A stretch of 64,000 nucleotides of DNA from Burkholderia lata (GTDB taxonomy: Bacteria; Pseudomonadota; Gammaproteobacteria; Burkholderiales; Burkholderiaceae), in NCBI RefSeq assembly GCF_902499335.1, contig NZ_CABVQK010000013.1, forward strand, positions 222,883 through 286,882, written 5' to 3'. The translations under genes were made by a program, and so were the position numbers. Under the pieces are notes generated by a model, which saw only the letters and a program-made list of their open reading frames with translations, did not search any database and was not told where the DNA came from. Below are positions 56,763 to 64,000 of this stretch, one piece after another (position 1 is the first letter of the stretch; every line of letters begins with the position of its first letter).

Positions 56763-57719
56763 CTACGCGGCCGCACGCTCCAGCGCGTCGATGAACATCG
56801 CGGCGACGTCGAAGCCCGTCTGCTCCATGATCTCGCGGAAGCACGTCGGGCTCGTGACGTTCACCTCGGTCAGCCAGTCGCCGATCGCATCGAGGCCGAC
56901 CAGCAGCAGCCCGCGCGCCGCGAGCACGGGCCCAAGCGTTTCGGCGATCTCGCGATCGCGCGCGGTCAGCGGCTGCGCAACGCCGAGCCCGCCCGCCGCG
57001 AGATTGCCGCGCACCTCGCTGCCCTGCGGAATCCGGGCGAGCGAAAACGGCACCGGCTCGCCGCCGATCAGCAGGATGCGCTTGTCGCCGGCCTTGATCT
57101 CGGGGATGAATTTCTGCGCCATCACCGAACGCGTGCCGTCGTGGCTCAGCATCTCGATGATCGAACCGAGGTTCATGCCGTCCGGCTTCACGCGGAACAC
57201 GCCCATCCCGCCCATCCCGTCGAGCGGTTTCAGGATCACGTCGCCGTGCTCGGCGTGGAACGCGCGCAGCCGTTTCGCGTCGCGCGTGACGAGCGTCGGC
57301 GCGACGAACTGCGGAAACTCGCCGATCGCGAGCTTTTCCGAATGGTCGCGGATCGACTGCGCCTTGTTGAACACGCGCGCGCCGGCGCGCTCGGCCAGCT
57401 CCAGCAGCCAGGTCGACGTCACATACTCCATGTCGAACGGCGGATCCTTGCGCATCAGCACCGCGCCGAACGATTCGAGGCGGCGCGCGTCGACCGGCCC
57501 GGCCTCGTACCACGTCTCGCGATGCAGGTCGTCCGGGTCGCCGACGAACGTGATGCGCCGCACGTCGGCTTCGACGGCCGACCCCGTCCATGCGAGGTGG
57601 TTCGGCTCGCACGCGTACACCGCATGCCCGCGCCGCGCCGCCTCGGCCATCATCGCGTAGGTCGAATCCTTGTAGATCTTGAAGCGCTCGAGCGGGTCGG
57701 CGATAAAGAGAATGTCCAT
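56763..57719 (-). CDS. gshB: Glutathione synthetase
   Basis: A 318-residue ATP-grasp enzyme that adds glycine to gamma-glutamylcysteine. Typical segments: MDILFIADPLERFKIYKDSTYAMM, RKDPPFDMEYVTSTWLLELAE, GDVILKPLDGMGGMGVFRV and GLDAIGDWLTEVNVTSPTCFREI. AGGA lies upstream of the ATG. It is 26 bp after gshA in the same operon. Confidence 0.96.
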   Translation of the reverse strand: MDILFIADPLERFKIYKDSTYAMMAEAARRGHAVYACEPNHLAWTGSAVEADVRRITFVGDPDDLHRETWYEAGPVDARRLESFGAVLMRKDPPFDMEYVTSTWLLELAERAGARVFNKAQSIRDHSEKLAIGEFPQFVAPTLVTRDAKRLRAFHAEHGDVILKPLDGMGGMGVFRVKPDGMNLGSIIEMLSHDGTRSVMAQKFIPEIKAGDKRILLIGGEPVPFSLARIPQGSEVRGNLAAGGLGVAQPLTARDREIAETLGPVLAARGLLLVGLDAIGDWLTEVNVTSPTCFREIMEQTGFDVAAMFIDALERAAA

Positions 57720-57745
57720 GAGGTCCTGTACGTAGCGAAGGTCCG

Positions 57746-59035
57746 TTACACCTGGATGGCTTCGGGATCGGTCTTTTCCAGTTCGATCGACGACGCGATC
57801 AGCGACAGCCGCGCGACGACGCCGTACATGTAGAAACGGTTCGGCGGCGCGGCACCCGGCTTGGCGCCCGCATCCGGCAGCGCGGTGTGCTCGAAGCCGA
57901 GCGGCACGTAGTGCATGCCGGGCGCGTTCAGGTTCTGGTCGCGCTCGCGGCCGGCGTGCGTGCGGTAGAAGCCGCCGACCACGTAGCGGTCGATCATGTA
58001 CACGACGGGCTCCGCGACTTCGTCGCCGACGCGCTCGAACGTATACACGCCTTCCTGCACGATCACGTCGCGCACCGCGAGGCCGGCCTTCGACTCGGCC
58101 ATCTGCGCGCGCTCGGCCTTCGACATGCGGCCGATCTCGGCCGCGTCGTGCACGGTCATCACGCCGCGCCCCGCCGTGCCCGCGTCGGCCTTCACGACGA
58201 CGTACGGCTTCTCGCTGATTCCGTATTCGCGGTACTTGCGCGCGATCTTCTTCAGCACGCCGTCGATCGCATCGGCGAGCGCCTGCTCGCCTTCATGCGC
58301 CTGCCAGTCGACCCCTTCCACGTGCGCGAAATACGGATTCACCATCCACGGATCGACGCCGACCATCTTCGCGAACTTCTTCGCGACGTCGTCGTAGCAC
58401 GAGAAGTGCGTCGACTTGCGGCGCACGGCCCAGCCCGCGTGCAGCGGCGGCAGCAGGTACTGCTCGTGCAGGTTTTCCAGCACGGCCGGAATGCCGGCCG
58501 ACAGGTCGTTGTTCAGCAGGATCGAGCACGGATCGAAATTCTTCAGGCCGAGGCGGCGCTGCGAACGCTCGAGCGGTTCGAGCACGATCTTCTGGCCGTC
58601 GGCCAGCGTGATCGGCGTCATGTCGGTGATGCTCGGGTCGAGCGAGCCGAAGCGCACGTGCAGGCCGGCCTGGCGCATGATCGTCGCGAGGCGTGCGACG
58701 TTTTCGAGGTAGAACGCGTTGCGGGTCGGCAGCTCGGGAATCACGAGCAGGTTCTTCGCATCCGGGCAGATCTTCTCGATCGCGGCCATCGCGGCCTGGA
58801 CGGCGAGCGGCAGCACTTCGGACGGCAGATTGTTGAACGCGCCGGGGAACAGGTTCGCGTCGACGGGTGCCAGCTTGAAGCCGGCGTTGCGCAGGTCCAC
58901 CGAACAATAGAACGGCGGGGTATGTTCCTGCCATTCGAGCCTGAACCAGCGTTCGATCGCAGGCGTCGCGTCGAGGATCTTCTGCTCGAGTTCGAGCAGC
59001 GGACCGTTCAACGCGGTAACGAGGTGGGGAACCAT
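57746..59035 (-). CDS. gshA: Glutamate-cysteine ligase (proteobacterial type distinct from E. coli GshA)
   Basis: A 429-residue enzyme of the type common in beta-proteobacteria. Signature segments: FRLEWQEHTPPFYCSVDLRNAGFKLAPVD, NLFPGAFNNL, LNNDLSAGIPAVLENLHEQYLLPPLHAGW, YVVVKADAGTAGRGVMTVHDAAEI and AEPVVYMIDRYVVGGFYRTH. It carries out the first step of glutathione synthesis and is co-transcribed with gshB. Confidence 0.93.
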   Translation of the reverse strand: MVPHLVTALNGPLLELEQKILDATPAIERWFRLEWQEHTPPFYCSVDLRNAGFKLAPVDANLFPGAFNNLPSEVLPLAVQAAMAAIEKICPDAKNLLVIPELPTRNAFYLENVARLATIMRQAGLHVRFGSLDPSITDMTPITLADGQKIVLEPLERSQRRLGLKNFDPCSILLNNDLSAGIPAVLENLHEQYLLPPLHAGWAVRRKSTHFSCYDDVAKKFAKMVGVDPWMVNPYFAHVEGVDWQAHEGEQALADAIDGVLKKIARKYREYGISEKPYVVVKADAGTAGRGVMTVHDAAEIGRMSKAERAQMAESKAGLAVRDVIVQEGVYTFERVGDEVAEPVVYMIDRYVVGGFYRTHAGRERDQNLNAPGMHYVPLGFEHTALPDAGAKPGAAPPNRFYMYGVVARLSLIASSIELEKTDPEAIQV

Positions 59036-59186
59036 GAATCACTCGCGAGCGGGAGAATGAAGATTGTAGAGCAATTGCCCTGCCCATTTGGGGATTGTTC
59101 CCGGCTTCGCAAGGGTTTGGAGGAAGTTTTCGGCTATTGACCCGATAGCGCGAAGGGTTATGCGCTACGGCAGTGGGTGACAGGAG

Positions 59187-59213
59187 AAAAAAAGCCCGCC
59201 GGGTGAGGCGGGC
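59187..59213 (-). terminator. glnK-amtB terminator
   Basis: GCCCGCC (59194-59200) pairs with GGCGGGC (59207-59213). On the minus strand the stem is followed by seven T residues (59187-59193). Confidence 0.87.
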
Positions 59214-59279
59214 CGAAGTCGCTGCGCTCATTCATGGCGGGCGCCGTCGTCGCGGCGGCCCGCCGGTCATTCTTGTGAC

Positions 59280-60791
59280 TTATTCGACATGCTCGCCGTG
59301 CAGGACCACGTCGAGGCCTTCGCGCTCTTCTTCTTCCGACACGCGCAGGCCGATCGTCAGGTCGATCAGCTTCAGCAGCACGAAGCTCAGCACGCCGCTG
59401 TAGACCAGCGTGATCAGCACGCCCTTGGCCTGCAGCAGCAGGCTGCCGTCGGCGCCGCCGATGTCCTTGACCGCGAACACGCCGGTCAGCAGTGCGCCGA
59501 GAATCCCGCCCACGCCGTGGACGCCGAACGCGTCGAGCGAATCGTCGTAGCCGAGCTTCGACTTGAGCCACGTCGCCGACCAGAAGCACACGACGCCGGC
59601 CGCGATGCCGATCACGAGTGCACCCGTCACGCCGACGAAGCCGGCCGCCGGCGTGATCGCGACGAGACCCGCGACCGCACCCGACACGATGCCGAGCACC
59701 GACGGCTTGCCGTGCGAGAGCCACTCCGCGAACATCCAGCCGAGTGCCGCGCAGGCCGTCGCGACTTGCGTCGTCAGCATCGCGAAGCCGGCACGACCGT
59801 CGGCCGCGACTGCGGAACCCGCGTTGAAGCCGAACCAGCCGACCCACAGCATCGAGCCGCCGATCATCGTCAGCACGAGGTTGTGCGGCGCCATCGATTC
59901 ACGGCCGAAGCCGATGCGCTTGCCGAGCATCAGGCACGACACGAGGCCCGCGATACCGGCGTTGATGTGCACGACGGTGCCGCCCGCGAAGTCGAGCACG
60001 CCGTCCGACGACAGCCAGCCGGTCGGCTCCCACACCATGTGCGCGATCGGCACATAGACGATCAGCGACCAGAGCGTCATGAACACGAGCATCGCCGAGA
60101 ACTTCATCCGGTCGGCAAACGCGCCGCAGATCAGGGCCGGCGTGATGATCGCGAACGTCATCTGGTAGACGAAGTAGACCGATTCCGGAATCGTCGTCGC
60201 CAGGTGGCTGACGGTCAGCGTCGTCGCCTTGTCGCCCTTCACGTAGGTCATCCCGTGCAGGAACGCACGCGACAGGCCGCCGATGAAGCCGTTGCCCGGC
60301 GTGAACGCGAGGCTGTAGCCGACCACCGTCCACAGCACCGTGATCACCGCGGTGATCGCGAAGCTCTGCATCACGGTCGCGAGCACGTTCTTCTTGCGAA
60401 CCATGCCGGCGTAGAACAGCGCGAGGCCGGGGATCGTCATGAACAGCACGAGCGCGGTGGACGTCAGCATCCACGCGGTGTCGCCCGCGCTGATCTTCGA
60501 CGAATCGACCGAGAACGGCTCGGTCGGTGCGGCGGGTGCGGCCGGAGCCGAAGCGGCGGTGGCAGCCGAGGCGGCGGCACCCGACGCGGGTGCGGCGGCA
60601 GCGGCCGTGGCGGATGCGTCGGTGGCAGCCGGCGCCGAAGCGGCCGGAGCGGCGGCAGCCGAGGCGTCGGAAGCCGTTGCGGCGGGCGCGGACGCAGCCG
60701 CGGCGGACGCCGCGTCGTCGGCGAGCGCGGAGCCGACACCGGCCGCGATCAGCGAGCCGGCCATCAGCAGGGACATCAGAAGTTTGCGCAT
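59280..60791 (-). CDS. amtB: Ammonium transporter with long Ala/Pro-rich N-terminal linker
   Basis: A 503-residue AmtB-family channel. The pore-lining signatures are GDTAWMLTSTALVLFMTIPGLALFYAGMVRKKN, the first conserved region with FALIVYVPIAHMVW and DFAGGTVVHINAGIAGLV (twin-His region), and the end DDSLDAFGVHGVGGILGALLTG. A signal peptide (LMSLLMAGSLIAAGVGSALA) is followed by about 65 residues of Ala/Ser/Pro/Thr low complexity before the first core helix, which is unusual. It follows glnK by 38 bp; GlnK normally blocks the pore. Confidence 0.95.
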   Translation of the reverse strand: MRKLLMSLLMAGSLIAAGVGSALADDAASAAAASAPAATASDASAAAAPAASAPAATDASATAAAAAPASGAAASAATAASAPAAPAAPTEPFSVDSSKISAGDTAWMLTSTALVLFMTIPGLALFYAGMVRKKNVLATVMQSFAITAVITVLWTVVGYSLAFTPGNGFIGGLSRAFLHGMTYVKGDKATTLTVSHLATTIPESVYFVYQMTFAIITPALICGAFADRMKFSAMLVFMTLWSLIVYVPIAHMVWEPTGWLSSDGVLDFAGGTVVHINAGIAGLVSCLMLGKRIGFGRESMAPHNLVLTMIGGSMLWVGWFGFNAGSAVAADGRAGFAMLTTQVATACAALGWMFAEWLSHGKPSVLGIVSGAVAGLVAITPAAGFVGVTGALVIGIAAGVVCFWSATWLKSKLGYDDSLDAFGVHGVGGILGALLTGVFAVKDIGGADGSLLLQAKGVLITLVYSGVLSFVLLKLIDLTIGLRVSEEEEREGLDVVLHGEHVE

Positions 60792-60828
60792 CTTGGGTTT
60801 CCTCTTGTCGCTTGTCTTGTCTGTTCTG

Positions 60829-61167
60829 TTACAGCGCGTCTGCGCCTGTCTCCCCGGTGCGAATCCGGATCACCTGTTCAATCGCCGTGACGAAGATCTT
60901 GCCGTCGCCGATCTTGCCCGTGCGCGCGGCCCGCTCGATCGCCTCAACCGCCTGGTCGACGAGATCGTCGGACACGGCTGCCTCGATCTTCATCTTCGGC
61001 AGGAAATCGACCACGTATTCGGCGCCGCGGTACAGCTCGGTGTGCCCCTTCTGGCGCCCGAACCCTTTCACCTCCGTCACCGTGATGCCCGAGACGCCAA
61101 GCGCCGACAGCGCCTCGCGCGTCTCATCGAGCTTGAACGGCTTGATGATTGCGGTAATGAGTTTCAT
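60829..61167 (-). CDS. glnK: Nitrogen regulatory protein P-II (GlnK)
   Basis: A 112-residue trimeric P-II protein. The T-loop GRQKGHTELYRGAEYVVDFLPK contains the uridylylated Tyr51, and EAIERAARTGKIGDGKIFV is the C-terminal nucleotide-binding part. It senses 2-oxoglutarate and ATP and gates AmtB, its downstream neighbour. The ATG at 61167 is preceded by GAGAGGA. A sigma54 promoter lies about 60 bp upstream. Confidence 0.96.
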   Translation of the reverse strand: MKLITAIIKPFKLDETREALSALGVSGITVTEVKGFGRQKGHTELYRGAEYVVDFLPKMKIEAAVSDDLVDQAVEAIERAARTGKIGDGKIFVTAIEQVIRIRTGETGADAL

Positions 61168-61522
61168 GAAGTCCTCTCGCTGGGTTGTCCCGTCGAATTG
61201 GTTGGAATGTTGTAACGGACTCTCCTCAGCAACTCGCATGCCATGTTGGTTCGCGCACCGTTTCAAAGGGCTTCATCAAGGGGTCGCATCCCGTGATGTA
61301 AGGTGCGGAAGCCCGGCCGAATGGCCAACGTGGCCCGGTTTGCTGGCGCGGCGAAAGGATCGTTGCTAGAGTGCACGCACGTCCCGGATCGCCGGGGCAT
61401 TCACCCATGCGGGCGCCATGCCCGGAATTCGCGCTCCGGGCGCACCATTTCCGGTCATGCGTGCATCATGGGCACGTACGCAACTGAAGATGCACATTTT
61501 TTGTGCAAGGAAGGGGAATCAC
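61168..61522. promoter_or_regulatory. glnK/ubiK divergent intergenic region
   Basis: About 355 bp without a gene. It contains the sigma54 promoter of glnK (61228-61243, minus strand). Upstream on that strand a GCACC/GATGC-containing stretch near 61280-61312 may hold activator sites, but I find no canonical NtrC dyad. Confidence 0.5.
61228..61243 (-). promoter_or_regulatory. Sigma54 (RpoN) promoter of glnK-amtB
   Basis: Read on the minus strand: TGGCAT-GCGAG-TTGCT, matching the TGGCAC-N5-TTGCW consensus, with GG and GC separated by exactly 10 bp. The predicted start is about 61217, giving a leader of roughly 50 nt. Confidence 0.8.
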
Positions 61523-61774
61523 ATGAAGCAACCCAGCGACGTTTTCAACGACCTGCAGTCGCGCGTCAGCGATCTGCTGAAAAACTCGCCGGCCAAGGAC
61601 GTCGAGCGCAACGTGAAGGCCATGCTGTCGCAAGGCTTCTCGAAACTCGATCTCGTCACGCGCGAGGAATTCGACACGCAGGCACAGGTGCTCGCCCGCA
61701 CCCGCGTGCGCCTCGAGGAACTCGAGAAACGCGTCGCGGAACTCGAGCAGAAGCTCGCCGCGCCGCAAGCCTGA
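61523..61774 (+). CDS. ubiK: Ubiquinone biosynthesis accessory factor UbiK (BMFP family)
   Basis: An 83-residue helical protein: MKQPSDVFNDLQSRVSDLLKNSP, then LSQGFSKLDLVTREEFD, and a C-terminal coiled coil VRLEELEKRVAELEQKL. It assists the soluble Ubi metabolon. AAGGGGAA precedes the ATG. Confidence 0.9.
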   Translation: MKQPSDVFNDLQSRVSDLLKNSPAKDVERNVKAMLSQGFSKLDLVTREEFDTQAQVLARTRVRLEELEKRVAELEQKLAAPQA

Positions 61775-62086
61775 CGCCCTACCCGGCCGCAAGGTCCGGG
61801 CGCGGGCCGCCTCGTGCGGTTCGCGCCCGCCGCCCCTGAAGCACTGAAGTCACCGTATCGCTCTTCGTCGTCCGTCGTTCTCCGCAGTACCCCCGCTCTT
61901 CGCAGTTCATCGCTCTTCGCAGTAGCCCCGCTCTTCGCTGTCCATCGTTCTTCGCAGTCCGTCGTTCCGCAGTTCCTCGTTCTTTCCCCGCGCCACGCCG
62001 GCAAGCGCGCACCGATTCCTCCGATTCCCGCGGCATGCGGCCCCGACCGGCCGTCGTCCGCCCGTCTTGTTTACAGGAGCCTTGCC
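61775..62086. other. ubiK-comM intergenic region with tandem repeats
   Basis: About 312 bp without a gene. Its core (61859-61990) is a pyrimidine-rich tandem repeat array; the rest is GC-rich and carries the comM ribosome site ACAGGAG at 62073-62079. Confidence 0.6.
61859..61990 (+). repeat. Degenerate 17-18 bp tandem repeat array
   Basis: Eight copies of a unit with consensus CGYTCTTCGCAGT plus 4-5 bases start at 61859, 61876, 61894, 61911, 61929, 61946, 61963 and 61979. The period alternates between 17 and 18 bp, as if derived from a 35-bp doublet. The top strand is rich in C and T and poor in purine runs. Confidence 0.85.
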
Positions 62087-62353
62087 ATGTCGCTCGCCGT
62101 GGTGCGCAGTCGCGCGCCCGCCTCCGGCCGTGCGCCGGACGTCACCGTCGAAGTCCATCTCGCCAACGGGTTGCCGTCGTTCTCGATCGTCGGCCTGCCC
62201 GATCTCGAAGTCCGCGAAAGCCGCGAGCGCGTCCGGGCCGCGCTGCAGAACTGCGGCTTCGAATTCCCCGTGCGCCGCATCACCGTCAACCTCGCGCCGG
62301 CCGACCTGCCGAAGGAGTCGGGGCGGTTCGTTATGGGGCGTAGAACCTGTTAG
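62087..62353 (+). pseudogene. comM: ComM/YifB AAA+ helicase, truncated by an integrated element
   Basis: MSLAVVRSRAPASGRAPDVTVEVHLANGLPSFSIVGLPD and the following RESRERVRAALQNCGFEFP, NLAPADLPKESGRF are the N-terminal domain of ComM (about 500 residues when intact). After ESGRF the family continues DLPIAL; here it reads VMGRRTC and stops. Homology ends near 62328-62332, so the Walker motifs and all later domains are absent from the window. ComM is a branch-migration helicase for natural transformation. The rest of the gene would lie on the far side of the element. Confidence 0.9.
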
Positions 62354-62405
62354 GTGTTTGATATAGTGGCACCGAGCTTATTGTCGGATATCGCGGAGGC
62401 CCTTA

Positions 62406-63557
62406 GTGCACTTAGTAAAGTCGACCAGCGAATACCAAATCGCCGGGGTTCCGCGACCGTCTTTCCCGATCCTCCTCTGGGAGGACATGACAAGCTGCTG
62501 GGAAGCAAACGAATTTCTTCGCTACTACCTCACTCGAGGCGCCATCGGGTCAAAAAACTCATGGGAGCCTACCGGAAGGGCTTTGTACGACTTCTTTAGC
62601 TTCCTTGAGGCCCATGATCTCGGCTGGAAGGACGTCAGCCGTAGTGACAAGACAAGCCTTATCGACGGATATCGGATGTACTGCTTCGATGTCGTCGGTC
62701 TCGCACGAAACACGGTTCGTCAACGGATTCGCTACATATGCGCGTTCTACGAATTCGCACTGACGGAAGGCTGGATCACGACCCTTCCCTTCAAATATGA
62801 GATTCGACAGTACCGCGACGGCACCAAATTCCTGGCTCACGTAGACGCAACGGGCGGGCGGCATCAGGTTCGATCCGTGATGCCTCGAAAGCACAAGGAT
62901 CTGCCAACGTTCCTCAGCAAAGCCGAGGCCAAGCTTGTGCTCGAAGCCGCAATCAACCGGCATCACCGCGCAATCATTCGATTCGCGCTCGAGTCTGGCC
63001 TCCGTCGAGAAGAGCTTGCCAGCTTCCCGCTGGCATATGTCGTTGATCCGGATAAGACTCCATCTCAGACGCGGAACATACGGATAAAGCTGGACCCGAG
63101 CGACGGTACTGGCATGAAGACGAAGGGCTCCCGAGCTCGTACCATCATTGTTAAGCGATCGACAATGCGTGATCTGTTTCACTACGCGAAGCGCTGGAGA
63201 GGTGAGCGTGCATCCACATCCAATGCGTCGCCCCCCCAGTTGTTCCTCAATCAAGATGGGAATCCTTGGGCGGCGGACGGTAAAGGGATTGAGGCGATGG
63301 TTCGACGGGTCGGCGCCACTGTAGGAATCAAGGCGCACCCCCATATGCTGCGGCATACCTACGCAACACACACGTTAGTTGCGTTACAACGCAATCGCGA
63401 AGAAAACCGCATCGAACCTATTGTTTTCCTCAAGAATCAGCTCGGGCATGCGTCCATAAGCACGACGATGGTGTATCTCCACATGGTCAATGAGTTGGCT
63501 GACGAAGCCACTCTCGCCTATAGCGGCGAAGTTGACGCGTTGACAGAGGAGATTTGA
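62406..63557 (+). CDS. Tyrosine recombinase (site-specific integrase)
   Basis: A 383-residue phage-type integrase. An N-terminal core-binding domain (ALYDFFSFLEAHDLGWKDVSR, RQRIRYICAFYEFALTEGW) is followed by a catalytic domain with Arg in ALESGLRREELASF, His-x-x-Arg in HPHMLRHTYATHT, then LGHASISTTMVYLH with the final His and nucleophile Tyr. All catalytic residues seem present. The start is uncertain: the TTG/ATG choices near 62406 lie close to the element edge. Its stop overlaps the next gene's ATG by four bases. The tandem arrangement recalls Tn554-like and recombinase-in-trio elements. Confidence 0.87.
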   Translation: MHLVKSTSEYQIAGVPRPSFPILLWEDMTSCWEANEFLRYYLTRGAIGSKNSWEPTGRALYDFFSFLEAHDLGWKDVSRSDKTSLIDGYRMYCFDVVGLARNTVRQRIRYICAFYEFALTEGWITTLPFKYEIRQYRDGTKFLAHVDATGGRHQVRSVMPRKHKDLPTFLSKAEAKLVLEAAINRHHRAIIRFALESGLRREELASFPLAYVVDPDKTPSQTRNIRIKLDPSDGTGMKTKGSRARTIIVKRSTMRDLFHYAKRWRGERASTSNASPPQLFLNQDGNPWAADGKGIEAMVRRVGATVGIKAHPHMLRHTYATHTLVALQRNREENRIEPIVFLKNQLGHASISTTMVYLHMVNELADEATLAYSGEVDALTEEI

Positions 63558-63946
63558 TGGGGCGCAAGAAAGTATTTCAGCGAACTGACCTGCCCAACCT
63601 CGGGAGCACACCAAATCCTCCGGCAGACCTATTCCATCGGGTGCCAGATATTACTCGCCCAATCAATACGGCTGTCGAATTCGGCCCAAACTTTAAAGGC
63701 GGGCGCGCGCGGTTCGACTTTGGCCGATGGTACGGTCACGGCATTGATGCAATCACTTACGCGTGTCAGCGACAAATTGAACGATTTCTTGCGAAGCAAG
63801 ACGGTGAACTCGCGCTTCTGACATCACATACGTATTGCATGCACATGAAGGACTTCCTCGACTATGTCGTATTGCTTCGTACTGCATTGGATCGTGACCT
63901 CACGCTGTCAGACGTCGGTCGTTTGTTGATGTCCGCACAGAACTGA
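63554..63946 (+). pseudogene. Second recombinase-like gene, N-terminal part only
   Basis: A 130-codon frame that starts MGRKKVFQRTDLPNLGSTPNPPADLF, overlapping the integrase stop by four bases. It contains a helical stretch YACQRQIERFLAKQDGELALLTSHTYCMHMKDFLDYVVLL like the N-terminal domain of the larger second recombinase of Tn554-type operons. No catalytic domain follows. The stop TGA at 63944 is also the first three bases of TGACCCAC, which recurs 34 bp later, so the gene was probably cut by an insertion sequence. Confidence 0.6.
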
Positions 63947-64000
63947 CCCACTAGAGCTGAAAATTTTCATCGAATTTTGACCCACGTGATTGAATGCCCT
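63944..64000. mobile_element. Possible insertion-sequence end (repeat TGACCCAC)
   Basis: TGACCCAC occurs at 63944-63951 and again at 63978-63985, separated by AT-rich sequence. Repeated short terminal motifs of this kind are found at the ends of IS21-family elements. Only 57 bases are visible, so the assignment is tentative. Confidence 0.35.

Larger units (their letters stand above)
62328..64000 (+). mobile_element. Integrated element disrupting comM (right end outside window)
   Basis: From about 62330 the sequence leaves comM and drops in GC. It holds a tyrosine recombinase gene and an overlapping second recombinase-like gene reading away from the junction. The element runs past the window end, so its size and cargo are unknown. 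Confidence 0.8.

Noticed and set aside
61250..61320. NtrC binding dyad upstream of the glnK promoter
   Set aside because: GCACC and GATGC motifs are present on the minus strand but their spacing does not fit the 17-bp NtrC site.

Overview
The window is GC-rich, densely coded DNA that reads as a piece of the main chromosome of a Burkholderia species, most likely of the B. cepacia complex. I infer this from protein content, codon use and gene neighbourhoods (the cta/cox cluster; the secB, grxC, gpmA, ctpA, moeB, ptsI, gshB, gshA, amtB run; the nag PTS operon). No database search was possible.

Layout. 1-3600: partial maleylacetoacetate isomerase, ybiB, then a class-2 leuA behind a leucine-codon leader peptide. 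3700-6100: an NTF2-like protein, a PagL-type lipid A deacylase, and rpoH with a perfect CIRCE operator and a candidate ECF-sigma promoter. 6200-9700: cytochrome bd operon cydP-cydA-cydB-cydX with FNR/Anr-like boxes. 9700-20500: a GlcNAc/chitobiose regulon. A secreted GH20 hexosaminidase lies on the plus strand. The minus-strand operon is nagR-nagA-nagB(SIS type)-EIIA/HPr/EI fusion-nagE, and GGTAT half-sites precede both units. 20500-25900: SOS mutasome imuA-imuB-dnaE2 with a LexA box. 26000-31700: a TrpXYZ-like ABC transporter, a four-cysteine secreted protein, an AT-rich islet with an STM2901-like gene and a DUF1493 gene, and an orphan metQ-like gene. 31700-34000: a chemoreceptor and a YciI protein. 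34000-44500: the aa3 cytochrome c oxidase biogenesis cluster (sco, ctaB, ctaA, surf1, ctaE, ctaG, ctaD, ctaC and small partners). 44700-53700: methyltransferase, comF, trmL, macrodomain protein, gpsA, secB, grxC, rhodanese, gpmA, ctpA-like protease, moeB. 53700-61300: ptsI, ptsH, EIIA-Man, glutathione synthesis (gshB, gshA), and amtB-glnK behind a sigma54 promoter. 61500-64000: ubiK, then comM broken after about 80 codons by an integrated element with a tyrosine recombinase and a second recombinase-like gene that is itself cut short at the window edge.

Functional threads. Two terminal oxidases (low-oxygen bd, high-oxygen aa3) are both present with their assembly factors. Two PTS phosphorelays coexist: a dedicated GlcNAc relay that carries its own EI, HPr and EIIA, and a general EI/HPr/EIIA-Man set that looks regulatory. 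Stress circuits are readable in the DNA itself: CIRCE at rpoH, LexA at imuA, sigma54 at glnK.

Most worth a second look: the leu leader (possibly leaderless), the CIRCE/ECF double control of rpoH, a 17-18 bp tandem repeat array upstream of broken comM, the comM-targeting recombinase element, the NagE protein with a second IIB domain lacking its cysteine, the COX2-cytochrome c-OmpA fusion, and the STM2901/DUF1493 islet.
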